Shown: positions 1 to 7,221 of the stretch, piece by piece
Numbering within the stretch: the stretch's first letter is position 1
Layout: each line of letters starts with the position of its first letter
Source of the DNA: AP-15 sp963736715
GTDB lineage: Bacteria > Pseudomonadota > Alphaproteobacteria > ATCC43930 > CGMCC-115725
Assembly (NCBI GenBank): GCA_963736715.1
Contig: CAVTQA010000010.1
Span: 186,001-250,000, forward strand
Direction of reading: 5' to 3'
Length of the DNA stretch: 64,000 nucleotides
Position numbers and translations under genes: made by a program
The notes under the pieces: generated by a model
Database searches by the model: none
Seen by the model: only the letters and a program-made list of their open reading frames with translations
What the model was told of the DNA's origin: nothing

Positions 1-905
1 GCAAGAATGCCGAAGGGCTGATCAATCAGGGATGGAAGGATTCGTTCGACGCAATCTTTCATGAGGACGGCCGGCTCGCCGACGGCCCGATCGCTTTGTG
101 CGAAGTTCAGGCCTACGTTTACGGGGCCAAGAGGCATGCCGCCGCACTGGCGCAGCTTCTGGACCATTCGGTAACCGCCGCAACCCTCTCGCACCAGGCG
201 GACGCGCTGCGCGAGCGGTTCGAGGCCGCGTTCTGGTGCGACGACCTGGCGACTTATGCGCTCGCGCTGGACGGCACCAAAAAACCCTGTCGGGTGATTT
301 CGTCGAACGCCGGGCATGCCATGCTGACCGGGATTGCCGCCCCCGAGCGCGCCGCGCGCTTGGCCGACACACTGCTTGGCACCAGCTGCTTTTCGGGATG
401 GGGTGTGCGTACGGTGGCCCGATCGGCCGCGCGTTACAATCCGATTTCATATCACAACGGCTCGGTTTGGCCGCACGATAATGCGGTGATAGCTCTGGGT
501 CTCGCCCGTTACGGTCTGAAATCCAGTGTCCTGCGCATCTTCAAGGGCCTCTTTCAGGCCGCCAGTTACATGGACTTGCGGCGGCTCCCGGAGTTGTTCT
601 GCGGGTTTGCTTGGCGGCAACTAACCGCACCGACACTCTATCCGGTCGCCTGCGCGCCGCAGGCTTGGGCAAGCGCCACCGTGTTCGCGTTGTTGCAGGC
701 GAGCCTCAGCTTGGGTTTCGATCAGACCGGTGATGAGATCCGGTTCGAGCAGCCGGTGCTGCCGGATTTTCTCGACTACCTGCACCTGCGCGGGCTGCAG
801 GCGAAACACGGTGTCGCCGATATCCTGTTGCGCCGCCACGGGAGCGAGGTATCGGCCGTCATCACGCGCCGCCAAGGAAAGGTGCCCATCATCACTGTTC
901 GTTGA
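1..905 (+). CDS. Glycogen debranching enzyme / amylo-alpha-1,6-glucosidase, C-terminal part
   Basis: This is the 3' part of a gene that begins before the window; the reading frame is open from base 3 to a TGA at 903-905. The protein matches the C-terminal (alpha/alpha)6-barrel of amylo-alpha-1,6-glucosidases, which cleave alpha-1,6 branch points or act on related oligosaccharides in the cytoplasm. Visible hallmarks are the block HNGSVWPHDNAVIALGLARY, which lines the active site in this family, and the later PQAWASATVFALLQA helix. The end overlaps the convergent protease gene by 14 bases. The catalytic N-terminal part cannot be judged here, so the exact substrate (glycogen or another glucan) is inferred. 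Confidence 0.85.
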   Translation, partial: KNAEGLINQGWKDSFDAIFHEDGRLADGPIALCEVQAYVYGAKRHAAALAQLLDHSVTAATLSHQADALRERFEAAFWCDDLATYALALDGTKKPCRVISSNAGHAMLTGIAAPERAARLADTLLGTSCFSGWGVRTVARSAARYNPISYHNGSVWPHDNAVIALGLARYGLKSSVLRIFKGLFQAASYMDLRRLPELFCGFAWRQLTAPTLYPVACAPQAWASATVFALLQASLSLGFDQTGDEIRFEQPVLPDFLDYLHLRGLQAKHGVADILLRRHGSEVSAVITRRQGKVPIITVR

Positions 906-1659
906 GTTTCGCCAATCCAACCTTCAGCGCTGCGACGGTTCCGCCGAAGTAGGCCTGGGGCTCCGACGGCTGCACGCCAAGGACGTGCTCCATGCCGCGT
1001 ACGCACCGGTCGGCTCCATCGGACACGGAACGCCAGGTCGCAGCTTTCGGCAATGCGCCGAGCAGGCACTCGTCAAAAAAGTTGTAGATGCGGTGGGCCT
1101 GACAACCGAAGGATGGCCGGTCCCCGCGCGCGGCGGTTAGAATGACGCGATTGGGTCTCGCCATTTTCCCGGCTGTAAAGCTGCCGCTGTAGCAGGCCGA
1201 GACGATCACGACAGTGGGCACCGCGCCGCAGCCGCGCGACAGAGCGCGGGCGAGCTGGTCCGGAGTAAGTGCCCGGTCCGAGCGGGAGAGCCACAGGCCG
1301 CCGCCGCGCTCGCCATGCGAGGTCAAAAAGATCAGGCACTGATCGCCTGGCCGGGCCGGCAGGTCTGCAATTCGCCGCAACAGGACTTCGGCCGTGGCCG
1401 GCTCGGCGCCGGCAGCAACCTCGGGAGAGCTTGCGCTGAGCCGGTGGATGTTGCCGGGCGGGACGCCGGCCGCGGCGAGCCTCCGGCTCATTTCGCGGGT
1501 CGCGTTGTCGAATACCGGTTCGGCGTCGTCTCCCGCGGCAAGCACGACTTGCCAAGTCCCGGATGCCCCGGCCGCGCCGGCCGGCGCGGGGCCGAGCCAG
1601 CCGAGCGCTCCGAGAAGCAGCATCGAACCAAAAAGGCGGGTGCAAATCGTCAATTTCAT
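892..1659 (-). CDS. Secreted caspase-like cysteine peptidase (C13/legumain family)
   Basis: A 255-residue protein starting at the ATG at 1659, chosen because it begins a good signal peptide (hydrophobic residues about 12-30 ending AGAAGA); the frame stays open further upstream without a better start. It has the caspase-hemoglobinase fold signature of family C13: a strand ending in LIFLTSHGERGGG with the catalytic His near residue 115, and VIVSACYSGSF with the catalytic Cys near residue 156. The signal peptide places it outside the inner membrane. Substrate is unknown. It converges on the debranching enzyme and is divergent from phhB. A bacterial stand-alone C13 peptidase is less common than metacaspases, and family assignment rests on these two motifs. 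Confidence 0.75.
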   Translation of the reverse strand: MKLTICTRLFGSMLLLGALGWLGPAPAGAAGASGTWQVVLAAGDDAEPVFDNATREMSRRLAAAGVPPGNIHRLSASSPEVAAGAEPATAEVLLRRIADLPARPGDQCLIFLTSHGERGGGLWLSRSDRALTPDQLARALSRGCGAVPTVVIVSACYSGSFTAGKMARPNRVILTAARGDRPSFGCQAHRIYNFFDECLLGALPKAATWRSVSDGADRCVRGMEHVLGVQPSEPQAYFGGTVAALKVGLAKLNEQ

Positions 1660-1739
1660 CGGACAGCGTCTCGTACAGAAGCACCGCGGCAAGGTGGCGC
1701 GTGTCGTGCTATCCTGCCCCAAAATGAGGAGGTCACGAC

Positions 1740-2087
1740 ATGCCAGTAGCACTCGCGGAGAAGAGTTGCACGCCGTGCCGCGGCGGCATACCGCCGCTCA
1801 CCGAACAAGAGGCCGCAGCCTATCATGCGCAAGCGCCCGACTGGGCGCTTCTCGATGAAGCCAAGCGGATCGAGCGAACCTACCGGTTCAAGAACTTCGC
1901 CGAATCGTTCAGATTTGTCGAGCGCGCGGCCGCGGTCGCCGAAGCCGAAGGACACCATCCCGACATCGGTTTTGGCTGGGGTTACGCAAGGGTCTCGCTG
2001 CATACCAAGAAGATCAAGGGATTGCACGAGAACGACTTCATAATGGCGGCAAAGCTGGATCGCATCGCCGCCGAGATCGCATCCTGA
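1740..2087 (+). CDS. phhB: Pterin-4a-carbinolamine dehydratase
   Basis: This 115-residue protein dehydrates 4a-hydroxytetrahydrobiopterin in the recycling of the pterin cofactor of aromatic amino acid hydroxylases. The family pattern is clear: EGHHPDIGFGWGYARVSLHT followed by a later D, with the paired histidines (about residues 72-73) that form the active site. Length is normal for the family, with a short N-terminal extension. The ATG at 1740 follows GAGGAGG by 7 bases. The GYD gene follows after 25 bases, so the two are probably cotranscribed. No phenylalanine hydroxylase gene lies in the window; in bacteria without one, the protein may serve other pterin or molybdopterin roles. Confidence 0.93.
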   Translation: MPVALAEKSCTPCRGGIPPLTEQEAAAYHAQAPDWALLDEAKRIERTYRFKNFAESFRFVERAAAVAEAEGHHPDIGFGWGYARVSLHTKKIKGLHENDFIMAAKLDRIAAEIAS

Positions 2088-2112
2088 AGATGGATCATCA
2101 CGGGAGGACAAC

Positions 2113-2406
2113 GTGCCGACTTACATCATGCTCGCCAATTGGACGGACCAGGGGTCTCAGAAGGTCAAGGATTCGCCCCGCCGGCTGGAAACCGCCAAGA
2201 AGGCGCTGTTCGACATGGGAGGCGAGTTCAAGGCCGTCTACATGACGCTCGGCGAGTACGATCTCGTCGGCGTTTATGAAGCGCCAGACGATGCCGTGGC
2301 GGCGCGGTTCAGCCTGATGCTCGGAATGCTCGGCAGCGTGCGGACCAAGACCTTGAAGGCGTTCCCCGAAGCAGCCTATCGGGAGATCATCGCCTCGCTC
2401 GGGTGA
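2113..2406 (+). CDS. GYD domain protein
   Basis: A 97-residue protein of the GYD family, which has a ferredoxin-like alpha/beta fold and is named after the Gly-Tyr-Asp motif; here the equivalent is LGEYDLVGVYEAPDD in the middle of the protein. It starts at a GTG preceded by GGGAGGA with 5 bases spacing. Members are small cytoplasmic proteins of unknown biochemical role, often beside metabolic genes. It lies directly behind phhB and probably shares its transcript. No catalytic residue can be named. Confidence 0.85.
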   Translation: MPTYIMLANWTDQGSQKVKDSPRRLETAKKALFDMGGEFKAVYMTLGEYDLVGVYEAPDDAVAARFSLMLGMLGSVRTKTLKAFPEAAYREIIASLG

Positions 2407-2692
2407 GATGAAGCCCGGGTCAAACGTCAGCGAGGCGTCCCTCCGCGGGCTGAGAGTATCCCGTTAGAACAAATTGCTCAATATCTTCCTGGACAAACTA
2501 CGCCAGGTTGAATTATCTTCCTCCATAGGGCCGCCGCTCTCGGCCTCGGCGACTGAATAACAAGACGAAAAATGTCGGCCTGGCAGGCGGCGGCGACGAG
2601 GATCGGAACGATCGCCGCGTGATCGAAATGCCGGTCCCGGACCTGACCCGGCGTGAGCGTCCGCGTAGAATTGCGGGACGGGAGGATGGGTT

Positions 2693-3379
2693 GTGGAGGC
2701 AAACGTCGCACCGGACCAGGCTGTAGCCTCTAGCCGCGCCGGTCGGGGTATTCGCATCTTGCTCGTATGGGGGGTGCGCTTCACCGGCGAATGCCTTGCC
2801 GAGCTCCTCGAACGCGATTCCTCAGTATCGGTCGTCGGGTTGTGCGCCGATCTCTCCGAGGCGGTGGCGCTCAGTGCGTCCATGCAGCCAGATATCGTAT
2901 TGTTGGATGGAAGAATGCCCGAGGGTGCGGCTGCAGCACGGCGCGCTCTCGACGAGGCTCCTGGCATGCGCATTGTCGTCTCCTCGGTCAGGGAGACCGA
3001 AGACGACGTCGTCGCCTGGGCCGAGGCCGGGGTGATCGGGTACATTCCGAGAACCACGCCGTTGTGCGATTTCGTGCGCCTGATGATGGATATCCACAGT
3101 GGCGAGCAGGTCTGCTCCGGCCGGGTGGCCGCCGGCTTGCTGCGGCGCATCGCCCATACTGCTAATGGAAGCACCCGCCGCAATCGGCTGGTCGCGAGAC
3201 CTGCGCTAACCCGCCGCGAGCGACAGACTGCCGAACTGATCAAGAGCGGGCTCAGCGACAAGGAGATCGCTCGCCGGTTGAATATCAGCGTTGCGACGAC
3301 GAAGTCTCATGTCCATAACCTGCTCGGCAAGCTAAACGCTAGGCGTCGAACCGAGATAGCCGATTACTTGCGCGGGTAG
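2693..3379 (+). CDS. LuxR/NarL-type regulator with degenerate receiver domain
   Basis: A 228-residue regulator: receiver-like domain at about 20-140 and a LuxR helix-turn-helix at about 165-225 (LTRRERQTAELIKSGLSDKE, then ARRLNISVATTKSHVHNLLG). It starts at GTG 2693 behind GGAGG. The receiver keeps the aspartate of LLDGRMP (about D72), but the acidic pair that normally binds magnesium after the first strand is replaced by WG (ILLVWGVRF) and the conserved lysine is arginine (GYIPR, about R120). It may therefore work without ordinary phosphorylation; that is inference. No histidine kinase is adjacent, so target genes and signal are unknown. Confidence 0.85.
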   Translation: MEANVAPDQAVASSRAGRGIRILLVWGVRFTGECLAELLERDSSVSVVGLCADLSEAVALSASMQPDIVLLDGRMPEGAAAARRALDEAPGMRIVVSSVRETEDDVVAWAEAGVIGYIPRTTPLCDFVRLMMDIHSGEQVCSGRVAAGLLRRIAHTANGSTRRNRLVARPALTRRERQTAELIKSGLSDKEIARRLNISVATTKSHVHNLLGKLNARRRTEIADYLRG

Positions 3380-3430
3380 GTGTGGTGTCCCAGCTACAAT
3401 CGGCAGGGAGGTTTGCGAGCGCGCCGGATG

Positions 3431-3910
3431 TCACATACCGCTGTGGCCGCGGGCGATTTCCGCCTGTGCAACCTCTTGCGGGATCAGCCACGCATAGAAG
3501 GTGTCGCGCACACAGTTTCTGCAGGCGCCGTCCCAGCTTTGCGAAGAGAGGATCTTGACATAGAGCTGCTGGCCGGGGGCGAGGTCGACATCCCGGTCTT
3601 GATTGAAATCGCGATTATAGCTCACCGGCGCGATGTGGTAATGCCCGGGCGGAACGTCGCGGTAAAACGCGCTGCCGTTTGCGACAGACCCGTAATAGCT
3701 GCCATTTACGTCGATATTCGCGAGATTGAGGCTCTCTGAGGGCAGCCAGTTACGGTAGAACCACATCCGGGCTTGACCCGCCGCAACCGGAGGTACGGCA
3801 ACGGAAACTTGAGCCGTTGCCGGCGGTTCGGCGCAGCCCGCCGTCGCCAGCAGCAAGACGCCTGCCCACTGGAGCCATCTTCGTGGGCGTGCCTCGGAAC
3901 CTCGCGCCAT
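3431..3910 (-). CDS. Lipoprotein, DUF2846-like
   Basis: A 159-residue predicted outer-envelope lipoprotein. The N-terminus has an arginine-rich start, a hydrophobic stretch and the lipobox LATAGC at about residues 21-26. The mature part begins with a Pro/Val-rich linker and the segment VAAGQARMWFYRNW, and contains a beta-rich region with FYRDVPPGHYHI. The protein at 6304-6804 shares this architecture (VAAGTARVWFLRGW and FFRDFSPGTYTF), so the two are paralogues. The DUF2846 assignment is from the 'produce a residue, return a string' style beta-sandwich pattern and is tentative. It is divergent from the TPR gene. Function unknown. Confidence 0.7.
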   Translation of the reverse strand: MARGSEARPRRWLQWAGVLLLATAGCAEPPATAQVSVAVPPVAAGQARMWFYRNWLPSESLNLANIDVNGSYYGSVANGSAFYRDVPPGHYHIAPVSYNRDFNQDRDVDLAPGQQLYVKILSSQSWDGACRNCVRDTFYAWLIPQEVAQAEIARGHSGM

Positions 3911-4022
3911 GCGGCATTCCCTCCTTTTTCCCTCGCGCCGCTGGGCGCCCTGGGGATCACCGCCCTTCGACGATCTCCCGCGACGATGGATATGTTCCGG
4001 CTGGTTGCGCTATCAAGTCCCG

Positions 4023-5924
4023 ATGAACCGAAAGCAGCGGCGCGTCGAAGCCCGGCGGGGGCAGCGGGGAGGACGCTCGGCAGGCAGCCCGGCAGCGCCG
4101 ATCGCCCAATGGTTTAGCGCGGCGCTCGCGCATCAAAGGGGAGGACGCGCGGCTGAGGCGGAGCGAATATGCCGTAGGATCCTGTCTCTCGAACCCGGTC
4201 ATGCGCAAACCCTTCATCTGCTCGGTTTGCTCGAGCATCAGCGCGGCCGCTCCGACGAGGCGATCGAGCATATCCGCACGGCGATCATGCGAGATGGCCG
4301 GGACCCGGCCTTTCACCACAACCTCGGCAATATCCTCAGAGCACTCGATCGGCCCGCCGAGGCTTTTAGTTATTACGAGCGCGCCCTCGGCCTGGCGCCG
4401 ACTTCGGTCGATACCCTCTACAATCTGGGCAATACATGCCAGGACCTCGGCCAGCCGGAGCGCGCCGCCGCGTATTTCGAACGAGCGCTGCGGCTCAACC
4501 CCGAAGCGGTCGAATTACATAACAATCTCGGCAGTGCGTTGCAGGATCTCGGCCGGCTCGACGAAGCGATCGACTGCTATCGCAAGGCGCTGGCCCTCCG
4601 GCCGGATCTTGTCGAGACTCTCGACAACCTCGCCGGCGCTCTGCAGGCGCAAGGTAAGCTGGACGAAGCGCAGGCCTGTTATAATCGCGCTCTCGAGCTC
4701 CGGCCGAATCGGGCGGAGAGCCGTATTGGCCTCGGCGTCGTATTGCGGGCCCAAAGCCGGCTGGAGGATGCCGTCGCCAGCTATCGGCAGGCGCTGGCAT
4801 TGTCGCCTGAGCATCCTGACGCGCACAACAATCTCGGCATCGCCCTCCTCGATCTGGGCCGGCGGGAGGAGGCGATCACTCATCATGAGAAGGCGCTGGC
4901 GCTGCAGCCGGGTCGCGCCGAACTGCATTACAATCTCGGCAACGCTCTCCAGCACCATGGCCTGTACTCCGAGGCGCTCGCCTGTTACGGGCGCGCATTG
5001 GCCCTCAATCCCGCTTATGCGAAGGCGCACCTTAACCGCTCGCTCGCGCTGCTGCTGAACGGAGAATTCGACGAGGGGTGGCAGGAATATGAGTGGCGCT
5101 TTGCCGTCAATGTGTACGACCGAAAGTTCGATCAGCCTCTCTGGTCCGGCGAACCCCTCGCCGGAGCGCGTATCCTGATCCACGCAGAGCAAGGGTTCGG
5201 GGACACGCTGCAATTCGTCCGTTATACCCCCGCCGTTGCAGAGCTTGGCGGCAGAGTTGTTTTAGAGGTGCCGCAATCACTGGTCCGGCTAGCGCGCACG
5301 GTCACCGGCGCATCCGAAGTTGTCGCCGCCGGCGACCCGTTGCCCACTTTCGATTGCCATTGTCCGCTTCTCAGCCTGCCTCGGGTATTCAAGACAAATC
5401 TGGCGACGATCCCGGGCGCGGTGCCCTATTTGCGGGTCCCGGCGGAGGCGTCGGCCGGTTGGGCCGAGCGGATTCCCGCCACACGCGGTCTAAAAGTAGG
5501 TGTCGTATGGGCCGGCACTACGGTTGGCGCGATCGATCTATGGTTGCTCCAACCATTATGGGAGGTCGAGGGTGTAAGCTGGTTCAGTCTTCAGGTCGGC
5601 GAGCGGTCGGGCGACATCGCATCGCTTGACGGCGTGAAAATTGCCGACCTCTCGCCATGGCTCACGGATTTTGCCGAAACTGCGGCCGCAGTTTGTCGCT
5701 TGGACCTGGTCATAAGCGTGGACACTTCGGTTGCACATCTGGCGGGCGCACTCGGCCGACCGATATGGCTCCTGTTGCGGCATCCGCCGGAATGGCGTTG
5801 GCTGCTCGAGCGCGAAGACAGCCCCTGGTATCCGACCGCGCGGCTGTTCCGCCAGAGTAAGGAAGGGGATTGGCCTCGTGTAGCGCGCGAGGTCGCGGCC
5901 GCCCTTGCGCAAATAGCCGGTTGA
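4023..5924 (+). CDS. TPR-repeat protein with C-terminal glycosyltransferase-like domain
   Basis: A 633-residue protein. About ten tetratricopeptide repeats fill residues 45-385, each with the typical N-L-G-N/A-L...A-Y-x-x-A-L-x-L-x-P pattern. They are followed by a domain (about 400-630) starting at WQEYEWRFA...F.QPLWSGEPL, common in bacterial TPR proteins and related to the GT9/O-GlcNAc-transferase-like fold; its end carries VISVDTSVAHLAGALGRPIWLLL. The ATG at 4023 (MNRKQRRVEARR) is chosen over the open frame upstream because TPR homologues usually start close to such a basic stretch. Such proteins are thought to glycosylate proteins or serve as scaffolds; the activity is not established here. 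Confidence 0.82.
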   Translation: MNRKQRRVEARRGQRGGRSAGSPAAPIAQWFSAALAHQRGGRAAEAERICRRILSLEPGHAQTLHLLGLLEHQRGRSDEAIEHIRTAIMRDGRDPAFHHNLGNILRALDRPAEAFSYYERALGLAPTSVDTLYNLGNTCQDLGQPERAAAYFERALRLNPEAVELHNNLGSALQDLGRLDEAIDCYRKALALRPDLVETLDNLAGALQAQGKLDEAQACYNRALELRPNRAESRIGLGVVLRAQSRLEDAVASYRQALALSPEHPDAHNNLGIALLDLGRREEAITHHEKALALQPGRAELHYNLGNALQHHGLYSEALACYGRALALNPAYAKAHLNRSLALLLNGEFDEGWQEYEWRFAVNVYDRKFDQPLWSGEPLAGARILIHAEQGFGDTLQFVRYTPAVAELGGRVVLEVPQSLVRLARTVTGASEVVAAGDPLPTFDCHCPLLSLPRVFKTNLATIPGAVPYLRVPAEASAGWAERIPATRGLKVGVVWAGTTVGAIDLWLLQPLWEVEGVSWFSLQVGERSGDIASLDGVKIADLSPWLTDFAETAAAVCRLDLVISVDTSVAHLAGALGRPIWLLLRHPPEWRWLLEREDSPWYPTARLFRQSKEGDWPRVAREVAAALAQIAG

Positions 5925-5965
5925 AGCATCCTATGGACCGTCCATAAACTTTTGCGTAAGCCGAA

Positions 5966-6226
5966 ATGCGCCCTTTTCTGCTGATTGCGCTGCTCGCCCT
6001 TGCGGCTTGCTCGGCCGAATCTTCGGTCAGCAAGATCGACAGCCGCACGTTCGTTATCGAAAGCGCCGGCATTCCCGGAGGTTCCGAGACCCCGAACCGA
6101 CGTACGGCTGAGCGCGTCTGTCCGAACGGGTATCGGGTCATGGACAAGACGGTGCACCAAGGCACCCCCGATCGGGCCCGCGACGAGCCCGGCACTTTCA
6201 CGAACTGGACGATCCGCTGCCTCTAA
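5966..6226 (+). CDS. Small lipoprotein of unknown function
   Basis: An 86-residue protein with a lipoprotein signal (MRPFLLIALLALAACS, lipobox LAAC with the acylated Cys at about residue 15). The mature part is short and contains two further cysteines (ERVCPNGYRV and the C-terminal IRCL) that could form a disulfide in the periplasm. It lies 41 bases after the TPR gene and 77 bases before another lipoprotein gene on the same strand. I do not recognise a family. Confidence 0.65.
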   Translation: MRPFLLIALLALAACSAESSVSKIDSRTFVIESAGIPGGSETPNRRTAERVCPNGYRVMDKTVHQGTPDRARDEPGTFTNWTIRCL

Positions 6227-6303
6227 AAATCGCTGCGCGTCACCTCCTTGCCTTTCGGGCGCGGGGGGAACATTAATAACCCATCTGCCGTCAGAGAGTA
6301 GGC

Positions 6304-6804
6304 ATGAGCAAATACGCTCTCGCGGTACCGGTGCTGCTCGTCGCGTGTATCCTCGTGCTCGCCGACTGCACACCGCAGGCGAAGGTCACGACCTCGCAAG
6401 CGCAAATTCCGGCGGTCGCAGCGGGAACAGCGCGGGTTTGGTTTCTGCGTGGGTGGGACGCGCCAAGCGGGCAAACTTATGTCTACGCGGCATCGCCAAT
6501 AGTCTTTGCGAATGGTGCAGCGGTTGGTGACCTTCCAGTCGGCTCCAGCTTCTTCCGCGATTTCTCGCCGGGCACCTACACGTTTACGGTACAGCCCTAT
6601 GGCCTCCCGACCCCTCAGGCGACCACCCTCCAACTCGCCGCAGGAACGCAGAGCTATCTGCAAGCGCAGTGGATAGCCAGCTGGCAAGTGGGCTATCCCG
6701 AGGCGGATTTTAGTTTCGCACCGAATACCTTTGCTATCCTGACGATGTCGCCGCAGGTAGCACAGGCGTATCTACCCACCTTATCCTACCTCGGCCAGCG
6801 CTAG
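6304..6804 (+). CDS. Lipoprotein, paralogue of the 3431-3910 gene
   Basis: A 166-residue predicted lipoprotein with hydrophobic leader and lipobox VLADC at about residues 19-23. The mature part repeats the layout of the protein at 3431-3910: an extended linker, IPAVAAGTARVWFLRGWD, and later FFRDFSPGTYTFTV, consistent with a beta-sandwich. It ends with a C-terminal segment containing SPQVAQAYL, matching IPQEVAQAEI in the paralogue. The two copies flank the TPR gene and a small lipoprotein, which suggests an old local duplication. Function unknown; probably exposed in the periplasm or at the outer membrane. Confidence 0.7.
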   Translation: MSKYALAVPVLLVACILVLADCTPQAKVTTSQAQIPAVAAGTARVWFLRGWDAPSGQTYVYAASPIVFANGAAVGDLPVGSSFFRDFSPGTYTFTVQPYGLPTPQATTLQLAAGTQSYLQAQWIASWQVGYPEADFSFAPNTFAILTMSPQVAQAYLPTLSYLGQR

Positions 6805-7221
6805 TCCGCTCCGAACCGGCGCCAGTACGGAGAGGCTCGTAACAGCAGGGCCTCCGGGACCCGGATTCCGCTCCGTCTATCGGTGGCTATTTCGCGGTCG
6901 GGCGGCAGATGCCGTATGAGCATGGCTGACCGGCTGCCAGGCGCTTCTCTTTTGTTGCAAATCTAACACACTTGCGCGCATCCGTTGGTCTCCGCGTCGC
7001 TCGCTTCAGCTAAACGGATCGCAAAAGTGTGGTGGCCGAATCATCCGAATCTCTAAACAATTCAGCACCTTGCCTCAGATAGGTCTAAATCTAGGCAACC
7101 CTAGATTTAGACCTAGTCCTACACCTCTTTTCAATCTGACGATGGATAGTGCCGGAAGCCCACACTCGGTCAACATCAACCTGTGATTTCAGAGGTTGGT
7201 CACCGGGGGAGCGGGCTAACG
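6805..7221. other. Intergenic region before the porin gene
   Basis: About 417 bases without a convincing gene. It is less GC-rich in its second half. It holds a perfect inverted repeat at 7080-7115 (listed separately) and, near the end, GGGGGAG at 7206-7212, the probable ribosome binding site of the porin gene. No confident promoter hexamers were identified. Confidence 0.5.
7080..7115. promoter_or_regulatory. Perfect 16-bp inverted repeat upstream of the porin gene
   Basis: Arms at 7080-7095 and 7100-7115 (first arm TAGGTCTAAATCTAGG) are exactly complementary and separated by only four bases (CAAC). The stem is AT-rich compared with its surroundings. There is no following T-tract, so a simple intrinsic terminator is unlikely. 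It lies about 107 bases before the porin start codon and could be an operator for a dimeric regulator or a 5'-UTR hairpin; which one is not visible. Confidence 0.6.

Noticed and set aside
2440..2480. TPP-riboswitch-like piece (GGGCTGAGAGTATCCC ... AGAAC)
   Set aside because: Only one box matches; the 5' helix and the second half of the riboswitch are absent, and the nearby gene is not a thiamine gene.
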